Shown here piece by piece: positions 9,049 to 16,780 of a stretch of 64,000 nt of DNA; the first letter of the stretch is position 1, and each line of letters starts with the position of its first letter. Source of the DNA: Caballeronia novacaledonica (lineage in GTDB: Bacteria > Pseudomonadota > Gammaproteobacteria > Burkholderiales > Burkholderiaceae). The stretch covers positions 1 through 64,000 of the forward strand of contig NZ_OGTP01000019.1 of NCBI RefSeq assembly GCF_900258035.1, in the 5' to 3' direction. Made by a program: the position numbers and the translations under genes. The notes beneath the pieces were generated by a model. It was given only the letters and a program-made list of their open reading frames with translations. It had not been told where the DNA came from and made no database searches.

Positions 9049-9108
9049 TGGAATCCCCGCGAGGTTTCGCGCGCGTGGCAAACTCTCTACAATGAATAAA
9101 ACTTTGCC

Positions 9109-10626
9109 ATGAAAGCCAGCCTCCAACTCCGCCTCTCGCAGCATCTTGCGCTGACCCCGCAACTTCAGCAGTCGATCCGGCTGCTGCAGTTGTCGACGCT
9201 CGAACTGCAGCAGGAAGTCGCGATGGCCGTCGCTCAGAATCCGCTGCTCGAGAATGACGACGACTGGATCTCGAGCCCGCTGCGCGTCGCCGCGGACGGC
9301 TCGCTGATCGCGGCTCCCGCGGTGCCGAGCACGCCGTCCGATTCGATGATGAACAACGGTTCGTCATCGAGCAGCTCCAGTTCCGACCGTTCGGAAAGCA
9401 GCGAGCCGCAAGGCGTCGACGAGTACAACGGAATGGGTTCGGACAGCGCTCAGGATTCCAGTTCGTGGAACCTCGAAGACTACGGCCGCGCGAACAATGC
9501 GTCCGACGACGACGATCTCCCGCCGCTCCAGATCCACGAATCGACCACAACCCTGCGCGACCATCTGACCGCGCAGTTGCGCATGACCGCGGCGAATCAG
9601 CGCGATCGGGCGCTGGTCACGTTTCTGATCGAGTCGCTGGACGAGGACGGCTATCTGACGTCATCGCTCGATGAAGTTCAGACCGATCTTCCCGAAGAGC
9701 TCGAAGTCGAGATCGACGAACTGAGCGCGGCGCTCGCCTTGCTGCAAAGCTTCGATCCGCCCGGCGTGGGCGGACGCTCGGCATCGGAATGCCTGAAGCT
9801 GCAGTTGCTGCGGCTCGACGGATCGCCCACGCGCACGCTGGCGCTCGATATCGTCACGAATCATCTGGAACTGCTCGCCGCGCGCGACTTCACGCGTCTG
9901 CGCAAGCAGCTGAAGGCCGGCGACGACGCCCTGCGTGACGCGCATGTGCTCATCAAGTCGCTCGAACCTTTTCCGGGCGCGGCGTACGGCAAGAGCGAAG
10001 CGGATTACGTGGTGCCGGACATTCTCGTGCGCAAGACCACGAGCGGATGGACGGCGGAACTGAATCCGGAGATCGTGCCGAAGCTGCGAATCAATCATTT
10101 GTACGCGAACATCCTGCGCAACAATCGCGGCGATCCGGGCAGCGGTTCGCTGCGCCAGCAGCTTCAGGAAGCGCGCTGGCTCATCAAGAATATTCAGCAG
10201 AGGTTTGAGACGATTCTGCGCGTCGCGCAGGCGATCGTTGAACGTCAGAAGAACTTTTTTGCACATGGCGAAATCGCCATGCGCCCCTTGGTTTTGCGAG
10301 AAATTGCTGATACGCTGGGATTACACGAATCGACGGTTTCTCGTGTGACCACAGGCAAGTACATGCTCACCCCATTCGGGACGCTTGAATTTAAGTACTT
10401 CTTTGGATCGCACGTTTCGACCGACACAGGAGGCGCGGCATCGTCAACGGCGATCCGGGCACTCATCAAGCAACTGATAGGAGCGGAAGACACCAAAACT
10501 CCTCTTTCAGACAGCCGCATCGCCGAACTGCTGGCGGAACAAGGATTCGTGGTCGCGCGGCGCACCGTCGCCAAGTATCGCGAAGCCCTCAAGATCCCGG
10601 CAGTGAATCTGCGCAAGTCTCTATGA
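9109..10626 (+). CDS. rpoN: RNA polymerase sigma-54 factor
   Basis: RpoN directs RNA polymerase to -24/-12 promoters and needs AAA+ enhancer-binding proteins. The 505-residue protein has the Gln/Leu-rich region I (LRLSQHLALTPQLQQSIRLL, start to about 50), a Ser/Asp/Glu-rich acidic region II (about 60-145), the core-binding domain, the helix-turn-helix near 395-415 and the RpoN box ARRTVAKYREAL close to the C-terminus. It lies in the conserved lptB-rpoN-hpf-ptsN order; PtsN and RapZ downstream are typical neighbours. Confidence 0.97.
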   Translation: MKASLQLRLSQHLALTPQLQQSIRLLQLSTLELQQEVAMAVAQNPLLENDDDWISSPLRVAADGSLIAAPAVPSTPSDSMMNNGSSSSSSSSDRSESSEPQGVDEYNGMGSDSAQDSSSWNLEDYGRANNASDDDDLPPLQIHESTTTLRDHLTAQLRMTAANQRDRALVTFLIESLDEDGYLTSSLDEVQTDLPEELEVEIDELSAALALLQSFDPPGVGGRSASECLKLQLLRLDGSPTRTLALDIVTNHLELLAARDFTRLRKQLKAGDDALRDAHVLIKSLEPFPGAAYGKSEADYVVPDILVRKTTSGWTAELNPEIVPKLRINHLYANILRNNRGDPGSGSLRQQLQEARWLIKNIQQRFETILRVAQAIVERQKNFFAHGEIAMRPLVLREIADTLGLHESTVSRVTTGKYMLTPFGTLEFKYFFGSHVSTDTGGAASSTAIRALIKQLIGAEDTKTPLSDSRIAELLAEQGFVVARRTVAKYREALKIPAVNLRKSL

Positions 10627-10810
10627 CCCGTCTCTGTAGTCCATCGCGTGTTGTGATGGGCGTTTACCGGCCGCATCGCGGGAGCGCGGACGTGCCGGCC
10701 AATGCGGCCCGCTTTTCAGTCGCGCCAGAATGACGCGCTGACGGGACGCCTTGCCGACCGGTATCGGACGAGCCGACGTGATCTCACGGCCATTAGCTTG
10801 GAGAGCAACT

Positions 10811-11170
10811 ATGAATCTGAAGATCAGTGGACACCACCTCGAATTGACGCCTGCGTTGCGCGAGTATGTGATCACGAAACTGGACAGGGTGCTCCGTCAT
10901 TTCGATCAAGTGATCGACGGCAACGTTGTCCTCTCGGTCGACAATCATAGGGAAAAGGAAAAGAGGCAGAAGGCGGAAATCAACCTGCATCTGAAGGGCA
11001 AGGACATTTTTATCGAGAGTTGTGACGCTGATATGTACGCCGCCATCGATCTGATGGTCGACAAACTGGACAGGCAGGTCATCAAGCACAAGGACAAGAT
11101 TCAGGGCCACGCCCACGAATCGGTGAAGTACCGCGGCGAGCCGCATGAACTGGAAGCGCCGTCGCCCTGA
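10811..11170 (+). CDS. hpf: Ribosome hibernation-promoting factor, HPF/YfiA family
   Basis: HPF binds the decoding region of idle 30S subunits and promotes ribosome dimerisation or inactivation in stationary phase. The 119-residue protein begins MNLKISGHHLELTPALREYV and has the beta-alpha-beta fold of the S30AE family; it lacks the long C-terminal dimerisation domain, so it is the short form. The ATG at 10811 has GGAGAG six bases upstream and is preferred over the upstream GTG of the longer frame. It is followed by two hairpins, the second a good terminator. Confidence 0.94.
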   Translation: MNLKISGHHLELTPALREYVITKLDRVLRHFDQVIDGNVVLSVDNHREKEKRQKAEINLHLKGKDIFIESCDADMYAAIDLMVDKLDRQVIKHKDKIQGHAHESVKYRGEPHELEAPSP

Positions 11171-11284
11171 ACACGCATTGATCCACGGATGACAGCAAAA
11201 CCCGCCGCCACTGGACGGCGGGACTGATTCGAGGAAACCTTCGACTATCCGAAACAGATCGATCCGGGCATGCACCCGAACCGA

Positions 11285-11310
11285 AGCCGCCCCGACTGGC
11301 GGCTTTTTTG
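11285..11310 (+). terminator. Intrinsic terminator after hpf
   Basis: AGCCGCC (11285-11291) pairs with GGCGGCT (11298-11304) around a 6-nt loop, followed directly by six T. This is a canonical Rho-independent terminator that separates hpf from ptsN. Confidence 0.85.
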
Positions 11311-11422
11311 TTGGATTTTCGCCGTAGAGAGGCACAAGCCATTGATTTTCAGGGCTTTGTCCTGCACATTGGATTGCGAAACGGTGCCATTGCGCGGCGC
11401 ACCATCGGGCTGTGCCCTGTTC

Positions 11423-11428
11423 TATAAT
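11423..11428 (+). promoter_or_regulatory. Candidate -10 box for ptsN
   Basis: A perfect TATAAT lies after the hpf terminator and about 140 nt before ptsN. No matching -35 hexamer is visible at 16-18 nt, so the promoter may depend on an activator or be weak. Confidence 0.45.
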
Positions 11429-11568
11429 GGTCCGGTTATTTTCGGGGTCGCACGACAGGCACGCTGCAGGAAACGCCGCCAGCGCACTTTCCGTATCACC
11501 ATCGACGTGAGCGCTTTCTGACAGCGGCCACGGTGAGGAGCTATCAGGCCACGCATCAGCCTGCCAAC

Positions 11569-12024
11569 ATGAATCGTTTAGCCAAATTTCTTCCCATCGA
11601 GAACGTGGTTCTCGGATTGTCCGTTACCAGCAAGAAACGCGTATTCGAGCAAGCGGGCCTGATTTTCGAGAACCAGAACGGCATCGCCCGCAGCACCGTC
11701 ACCGACAATCTCTTCGCGCGTGAGCGTCTCGGCTCGACCGGACTCGGCGAAGGTGTCGCCATCCCGCACGGCCGCATCAAGGGGCTGAAGCAACCGCTCG
11801 CCGCCTTCGTGCGCCTCGCCGAACCCGTCGCGTTCGAATCGCCCGACGGTCAGCCGGTCTCGCTGCTCATCTTCCTGCTCGTGCCCGAGCAGGCCACGCA
11901 GCAGCATCTTGAAATTCTTTCGGAGATCGCACAACTGCTCTCCGACAGCGAGGCGCGCGAGCGTCTGCACAAGGAAGAAAATCGTGAAGCGCTTTATCAA
12001 GTGCTCACGCAATGGCAACCGTAA
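11569..12024 (+). CDS. ptsN: PTS IIA-like nitrogen-regulatory protein
   Basis: PtsN (EIIA-Ntr) is the terminal phospho-acceptor of the nitrogen PTS and regulates K+ transport, sigma-54 genes and stress responses by protein contacts. The 151-residue product has the mannitol/fructose EIIA fold with the phospho-His in VAIPHGRIKG (His near residue 67) and GLGEGVA just before. The ATG at 11569 begins MNRLAKFLPIENVV; a longer frame from a GTG at 11533 is possible, but neither has a good ribosome-binding site. hprK and rapZ follow. Confidence 0.93.
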   Translation: MNRLAKFLPIENVVLGLSVTSKKRVFEQAGLIFENQNGIARSTVTDNLFARERLGSTGLGEGVAIPHGRIKGLKQPLAAFVRLAEPVAFESPDGQPVSLLIFLLVPEQATQQHLEILSEIAQLLSDSEARERLHKEENREALYQVLTQWQP

Positions 12025-12209
12025 TCGCCACACGAATTCAGCGATACGCGTCCGAGGCGCGTCCGTGCAGCTTTAACGCCGGGCGCGCCTCGCTTACGTA
12101 AAGCTTCTGGGGCACAATCGGTCAAACGCAGCGCCATGCGGCGTACTGAAGCGACCCGCTTCGTCGTCACGCAAAGGCTGCTCCCGGCTTCCAACGGAGT
12201 TCCGGTCTC

Positions 12210-13178
12210 ATGGATACGTCCAGCATCAACGCCCAAAGCATTTTCGACGACAACGCCGCCGCTCTGAAGCTCAGTTGGCTCACCGGGCACGAAGGCTGGG
12301 AACGCGGCTTCTCGAGCGAAACGGTCGCGAACGCGACGTCGAGCGCCGACCTGGTCGGCCACCTGAACCTGATTCACCCGAACCGTATCCAGGTGCTCGG
12401 CGACGCCGAGATCAACTACTACCAGCGCCAGTCCGACGAAGACCGTTCGCGCCACATGGCCGAACTGATCGCGCTCGAGCCGCCTTTTCTGGTCGTCGCG
12501 GGCGAAGTGGGCGCGCCGCCGGAACTCGTTCTGCGCTGCACGCGCTCGTCGACGCCGCTCTTCACCACGCGCATGTCGGCGGCGGCCGTGATCGACAGCC
12601 TGCGCGCGTACATGTCGCGCATCCTCGCACCGCGCGCGACGCTGCACGGCGTGTTCATCGATATCCTCGGCATGGGCGTGCTGCTCACCGGCGATTCCGG
12701 TCTCGGCAAGAGCGAGCTCGGGCTGGAACTCATCAGTCGCGGCCACGGTCTCGTGGCGGATGACGCCGTCGATTTCGTGCGCCTCGGCCCCGATTTCGTC
12801 GAAGGCCGCTGCCCGCCTCTCCTGCAAAATCTGCTCGAAGTGCGCGGCCTTGGCCTGCTCGACATCAAGACGATCTTCGGTGAAACCGCCGTGCGCCGGA
12901 AGATGAAGCTCAAACTGATCGTGCAGCTCGTGCGCCGGCCGGATGGCGAATTCCAGCGTCTGCCGCTCGAAAGCCAGACCGTCGATGTGCTCGGCCTGCC
13001 CATCAGCAAAGTGACGATTCAGGTCGCGGCAGGCCGCAACCTTGCCGTGCTGGTCGAGGCCGCGGTGCGCAACACGATCCTGCAACTGCGCGGCATCGAT
13101 ACCTTGCGCGATTTCATGGATCGTCAGCGCCTCGCAATGCAGGATCCCGACAGCCAGTTTCCCGGCAAGCTGATCTGA
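12210..13178 (+). CDS. hprK: HPr kinase/phosphorylase
   Basis: HprK phosphorylates, and dephosphorylates, the regulatory Ser of HPr-type proteins. The 322-residue protein has the N-terminal HprK domain (about 10-135) and a kinase domain with Walker A GDSGLGKSE (161-169), the His-containing loop ISRGHGLVADD, and the HprK signature EVRGLGLLDIKTIFG (211-225). In proteobacteria it usually sits with ptsN and rapZ, as here; no ptsH is in this window apart from the HPr domain inside nagF. Confidence 0.96.
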   Translation: MDTSSINAQSIFDDNAAALKLSWLTGHEGWERGFSSETVANATSSADLVGHLNLIHPNRIQVLGDAEINYYQRQSDEDRSRHMAELIALEPPFLVVAGEVGAPPELVLRCTRSSTPLFTTRMSAAAVIDSLRAYMSRILAPRATLHGVFIDILGMGVLLTGDSGLGKSELGLELISRGHGLVADDAVDFVRLGPDFVEGRCPPLLQNLLEVRGLGLLDIKTIFGETAVRRKMKLKLIVQLVRRPDGEFQRLPLESQTVDVLGLPISKVTIQVAAGRNLAVLVEAAVRNTILQLRGIDTLRDFMDRQRLAMQDPDSQFPGKLI

Positions 13179-13238
13179 CCGCGCGAAACGAATCGGGCAC
13201 AGGTGCTAAGCTAAGGAAAAGCGAACCCCTCGAGACCC

Positions 13239-14111
13239 ATGCGTATCATTCTGATCACCGGTATCTCCGGTTCCGGCAAGTCCGTCGCGCTGAACGCTCT
13301 TGAAGACGGCGGCTACTATTGCGTCGACAACCTGCCGCCGCGCTTTCTGCCCGAACTCGCCGGCTATCTGGCGAAAGAAGGCCAGACGCGTCTCGCCGTC
13401 GCGATCGACGCGCGGTCGAGCCACTCGCTCGACCAGGTGCCGGCCATCATCCGCACACTCTCCGACGATCACGACCTGCGCGTGCTGTTCCTCAACGCGA
13501 GCACTCAGTCGCTGATTCAGCGTTTCTCCGAGACGCGCCGGCGTCACCCGCTGTCCGGTCCGCCGATGCGCGAAGCCGATGTCGGCGTGCTGAACTCGCT
13601 CGCCGAAGCGATCGAGCGCGAACGCGAACTGGTCGCGGGCCTCGCGGAATACGGCCATCAGATCGACACGAGCAACCTGCGCGCGAACGTGCTGCGCGCG
13701 TGGGTCAAGCGCTTCGTCGAGACGGAGGCCGCCGATCTCACGCTGATGTTCGAATCGTTCGGATTCAAGCGCGGCGTGCCGCTCGACGCCGATCTCGTGT
13801 TCGACGTGCGCACGCTGCCCAACCCTTACTACGACCGCGAGTTGCGCCCGTTCACGGGCCTCGACAAGCCCATCATCGATTTCCTCACCGCGCAGCCGCT
13901 GGTGGGCGAGATGATCGACGACATCGGCGCGTTCGTCGGCAAATGGCTGCCGCGTTTTCGCGACGACAACCGCAGCTATCTCACCGTCGCGATCGGCTGC
14001 ACGGGCGGGCAGCATCGCTCGGTGTTCATCGCGGAGGCGCTCGCCGCGCGCTTTTGCGATACGGCAAACGTGATCGTGCGGCATCGTGACGCGCCCATCC
14101 CGGCTGGGTGA
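13239..14111 (+). CDS. rapZ: RNase adapter protein RapZ
   Basis: RapZ binds small RNAs of the GlmZ type and directs RNase E to them, tuning GlcN6P synthase in enterobacteria; its role in beta-proteobacteria is less defined. The 290-residue protein has Walker A GISGSGKS (8-15), a Walker B region, and the conserved C-terminal domain with IGCTGGQHRSVFIAE. It directly follows hprK with a 60-nt gap. Given the nag genes elsewhere in the window, an amino-sugar link is plausible but not shown by this sequence. Confidence 0.95.
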   Translation: MRIILITGISGSGKSVALNALEDGGYYCVDNLPPRFLPELAGYLAKEGQTRLAVAIDARSSHSLDQVPAIIRTLSDDHDLRVLFLNASTQSLIQRFSETRRRHPLSGPPMREADVGVLNSLAEAIERERELVAGLAEYGHQIDTSNLRANVLRAWVKRFVETEAADLTLMFESFGFKRGVPLDADLVFDVRTLPNPYYDRELRPFTGLDKPIIDFLTAQPLVGEMIDDIGAFVGKWLPRFRDDNRSYLTVAIGCTGGQHRSVFIAEALAARFCDTANVIVRHRDAPIPAG

Positions 14112-14170
14112 CAGCGCGCCTCACACGCGAACCCGATCGCCGCGCTGGCGGTCCATCCTGGAGGGACGCG

Positions 14171-14803
14171 ATGTCTTCGAATCCCGTTCTGGCTGACTTG
14201 CCGCTGTTTCCGCTTCACACCGTGCTGTTTCCCGGCGGCCTGCTGCCGCTCAAGATTTTCGAGGCGCGCTATCTGGACATGGCGCGGGAGTGCCTGCGCG
14301 AGAAAACGCCGTTCGGCGTGTGCCTGCTGAAAAGCGGGCACGAGGTCGCGTCGCCGGGCGATCCGTCGGTGCCGGAGAGCATCGGCTGTCTTGCCGAGAT
14401 TTCGGAGTGCGATGTCGATACCTTCGGCCTCCTGCTCGTTCAGGCCCGCGGCACCGCGCGTTTCCGGCTGACGGATCATCGTGTCGAGCCGAGCAATCTG
14501 CTCGTCGGCACGGCGGAACTGCTGGGCGACGACCAGCCGCTGCAGGGCGTGGAAACGCTCGCGAAGTTCGGCGCGTGCGCGGAAGTGCTGGAGCGCATCA
14601 TCGATACGATCAGGGAGCGCGAGCCGCAGAACCTGCCGTTCGTCGAGCCCTTCCTGTTCGACGATCCGACCTGGGTCTCCAACCGCCTCGCCGAAATCCT
14701 GCCGATCCCGATGCGCGCCCGCCAGAAGCTCATGGAACTGATGGACGCCGGCGCGCGCATCGACGTGGTGCATCACTACATGCAGCACCATCAACTGCTC
14801 TAG
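14171..14803 (+). CDS. LON peptidase substrate-binding domain protein
   Basis: A 210-residue protein made only of the Lon N-terminal (LAN/PUA-like) domain: LADLPLFPLHTVLFPGGLLP at the start, then KIFEARYLDM. There is no AAA+ or protease domain. The family is widespread but its function is poorly known; it may bind unfolded substrates or act as an adaptor. The ATG at 14171 with GAGGGA upstream is preferred over the earlier in-frame start at 14108. Its 3' end overlaps mutY (opposite strand) by 4 bp. Confidence 0.9.
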   Translation: MSSNPVLADLPLFPLHTVLFPGGLLPLKIFEARYLDMARECLREKTPFGVCLLKSGHEVASPGDPSVPESIGCLAEISECDVDTFGLLLVQARGTARFRLTDHRVEPSNLLVGTAELLGDDQPLQGVETLAKFGACAEVLERIIDTIREREPQNLPFVEPFLFDDPTWVSNRLAEILPIPMRARQKLMELMDAGARIDVVHHYMQHHQLL

Positions 14804-15858
14804 ATGAGCGAGCCGCTCAGTGCGTCGATGAGCTTGCGCACGGGCGCGGGCACGCCGTAGGCGTCGATCTTCGCGAGCGGCGCCCAGACGGTTTCCGCGT
14901 TCATCAACTCGCGCGGTGCGCTGCACGCCTCGCCGAGACGCGGCTCGATATCCAGCTTGAAGTGCGTGAACGTGTGCGAGAGCGGCGCGAGACGCTGAAG
15001 ATGTTCGGCGCCGAGATCGCGCGCGACTTCCGCCAGCGCAGCTTCATCGGCGGCCTCGGGCAAACTCCACAGTCCGCCCCAGATGCCGACCGGCGGACGC
15101 TTCTGCAACAGAACCGAATCGCCGTCCTGCAGAATCAGCATCCATGTCTTGCGCGTCGGCACGGCTTTCTTCGGGCGCGCGGCGGGCAGTTCGCGCTGGC
15201 GTCCTTCGACCTTCGCGACACAATCCGATGCGAACGGACAGCGCACGCAGTCCGGCTTGCCGCGCACGCACAACGTCGCGCCGAGGTCCATCAGGCCTTG
15301 CGTGTAGGCGGTCACTTCGTCCTTGTTCGCCGCGTCCGGCAGCAGCGATTCGGCCAGCGCCCACATCGCATTCTCGACGCGCTTTTCGCCCGGAAAACCC
15401 TCGACGCCGAAGACGCGCGCGAGCACGCGCTTCACGTTGCCGTCGAGAATCGTCGCGCGCGCGGCGAACGCAAACGACGCGATCGCCGCCGCCGTCGAGC
15501 GGCCGATGCCCGGCAGCATCGCGAGCGCTTCGACCGTCTGCGGGAACGCGCCGCCGTGCTCGTGCGCCACGACCTGCGCGCAGCGATGCAGATTGCGCGC
15601 GCGCGAGTAGTAGCCGAGCCCGGCCCAGAGCGCCATGACGTCGTCGATGGGCGCGTCGGCGAGTGCCGTCACCGTCGGAAAGCGTTCGAGAAAGCGCGCG
15701 TAGTACGGGATGACGGTCGAAACCTGCGTCTGCTGCAGCATGATCTCCGACAGCCAGATGCGATACGCGTCGCGCGTGTTCTGCCACGGCAGGTCGTGGC
15801 GGCCGTGAATGCGTTGCCACGCGATGAGGCGCGACGAAAAATCGGTGAGAGCGAGCAT
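14800..15858 (-). CDS. mutY: A/G-specific adenine glycosylase
   Basis: MutY removes adenine mispaired with 8-oxoguanine. The 352-residue protein has the endonuclease III fold with the HhH motif MLPGIGRSTAAAI, catalytic Asp in ILDGNVKRVLAR, the 4Fe-4S ligands in CVRGKPDCVRCPFASDC, and a C-terminal MutT-like recognition domain (about 225-350). It lies 6 bp after mutM on the same strand, so the two GO-system repair glycosylases form one transcription unit. Confidence 0.96.
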   Translation of the reverse strand: MLALTDFSSRLIAWQRIHGRHDLPWQNTRDAYRIWLSEIMLQQTQVSTVIPYYARFLERFPTVTALADAPIDDVMALWAGLGYYSRARNLHRCAQVVAHEHGGAFPQTVEALAMLPGIGRSTAAAIASFAFAARATILDGNVKRVLARVFGVEGFPGEKRVENAMWALAESLLPDAANKDEVTAYTQGLMDLGATLCVRGKPDCVRCPFASDCVAKVEGRQRELPAARPKKAVPTRKTWMLILQDGDSVLLQKRPPVGIWGGLWSLPEAADEAALAEVARDLGAEHLQRLAPLSHTFTHFKLDIEPRLGEACSAPRELMNAETVWAPLAKIDAYGVPAPVRKLIDALSGSLI

Positions 15859-15864
15859 CGAAGA

Positions 15865-16695
15865 TTAGCGTTGGCAGCGCGGGCAGAAATAGGTCGAGCG
15901 CTGTCCCTGGACGATTTGTCTGATCGCCGTTCCGCAGACATGGCACGGCAGACCCGCGCGATCATAGACGAAATAGTCGAGCTGAAAGTAGCCCGACTCG
16001 CCGTTGCTGCCGACGAAATCGCGCAGCGTGCTGCCGCCCTTCTCGATCGCGGCGGCGAGCGTCACGCGCACCGCCTCGGCCAGCAGATCGTAGCGGACGA
16101 GCGAGATGCGGCCGGCAGCGGTCGTCGGCCGGATGCCCGCGCGAAACAGGCTTTCCGACGCATAAATGTTTCCCACGCCGACGACGATCCCGCCCGCGAG
16201 CAGCGCCTGCTTCACCGACACCTTGCGTCCGCGCGTCTCGCGAAACAGCAGCGCGCCGGAAAATTCCGGCGAAAACGGCTCGACGCCGAGCGTCGCGAGC
16301 AGCGGATGATCGAGCACGTCGCCGTCCGCGCGCGGATGCCAGAGGATCGCACCGAAGCGGCGCGGATCGCGGAAACGGAGGATGAAATCGTCGAACACGA
16401 TATCGACGTGATCATGCTTCGCCGCTTCGGGCGGCTTCGGAACGTGACGCAACACGCGCAACGTGCCCGTCATGCCGAGATGGACGATCAGCCATCCTTC
16501 GGCCGTCTCGAACAGCAGATACTTGCCGCGCCGCTCGACCTTCTCGATCTTCAGATGATCGAGCGTCTTCGGAAGGTGCTTCGGGATGGGCCAGCGCAGC
16601 GCGGGCGTGCGGACATCGACATGCTCGACGCGCCGTCCGGCGACATAGGGTTCGATTCCCCGGCGGGTGACTTCGACTTCCGGCAGTTCGGGCAT
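15865..16695 (-). CDS. mutM: Formamidopyrimidine-DNA glycosylase
   Basis: MutM (Fpg) excises 8-oxoguanine and formamidopyrimidines. The catalytic residue is the N-terminal Pro exposed after Met removal, so translation must start at the ATG at 16695 (MPELPEVEVTRRG), not at the longer frame upstream. The 276-residue protein ends in a zinc finger (CHVC and CPRC) and includes the GVGNIYASESLF helix-two-turn-helix segment. It pairs with mutY downstream and is divergent from the TPR gene. Confidence 0.97.
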   Translation of the reverse strand: MPELPEVEVTRRGIEPYVAGRRVEHVDVRTPALRWPIPKHLPKTLDHLKIEKVERRGKYLLFETAEGWLIVHLGMTGTLRVLRHVPKPPEAAKHDHVDIVFDDFILRFRDPRRFGAILWHPRADGDVLDHPLLATLGVEPFSPEFSGALLFRETRGRKVSVKQALLAGGIVVGVGNIYASESLFRAGIRPTTAAGRISLVRYDLLAEAVRVTLAAAIEKGGSTLRDFVGSNGESGYFQLDYFVYDRAGLPCHVCGTAIRQIVQGQRSTYFCPRCQR

Positions 16696-16780
16696 TTTTC
16701 TGGAGAGAGACTTGCTGGGGCGAGTGTGCCGGTATTTTAGCGACCGCGTTACAATCGACTGAAACATCGTCTGGAATTCC

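Larger units (their letters stand above)
11171..11568 (+). other. Intergenic region hpf-ptsN
   Basis: This 398-bp stretch holds a GC hairpin without a T run (CCCGCCG 11201-11207 with CGGCGGG 11216-11222), the terminator at 11285-11310, and a consensus -10 box TATAAT at 11423-11428 with no clear -35. I see no coding sequence. A transcript from that -10 would have a 5' leader of roughly 130 nt before ptsN. Confidence 0.6.

Noticed and set aside
9088..9093. Full sigma-70 promoter for rpoN
   Set aside because: The -10 box TACAAT is good, but the sequence 17 bp upstream (TTTCGC) is a poor -35, so only the -10 is mentioned within the terminator entry.
14290..16740. 816-codon open frame on the plus strand
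   Set aside because: It overlaps the LON-domain gene in another frame and is antisense to mutY and mutM. Composition is Arg/Ala/Asp-rich and no domain is seen.
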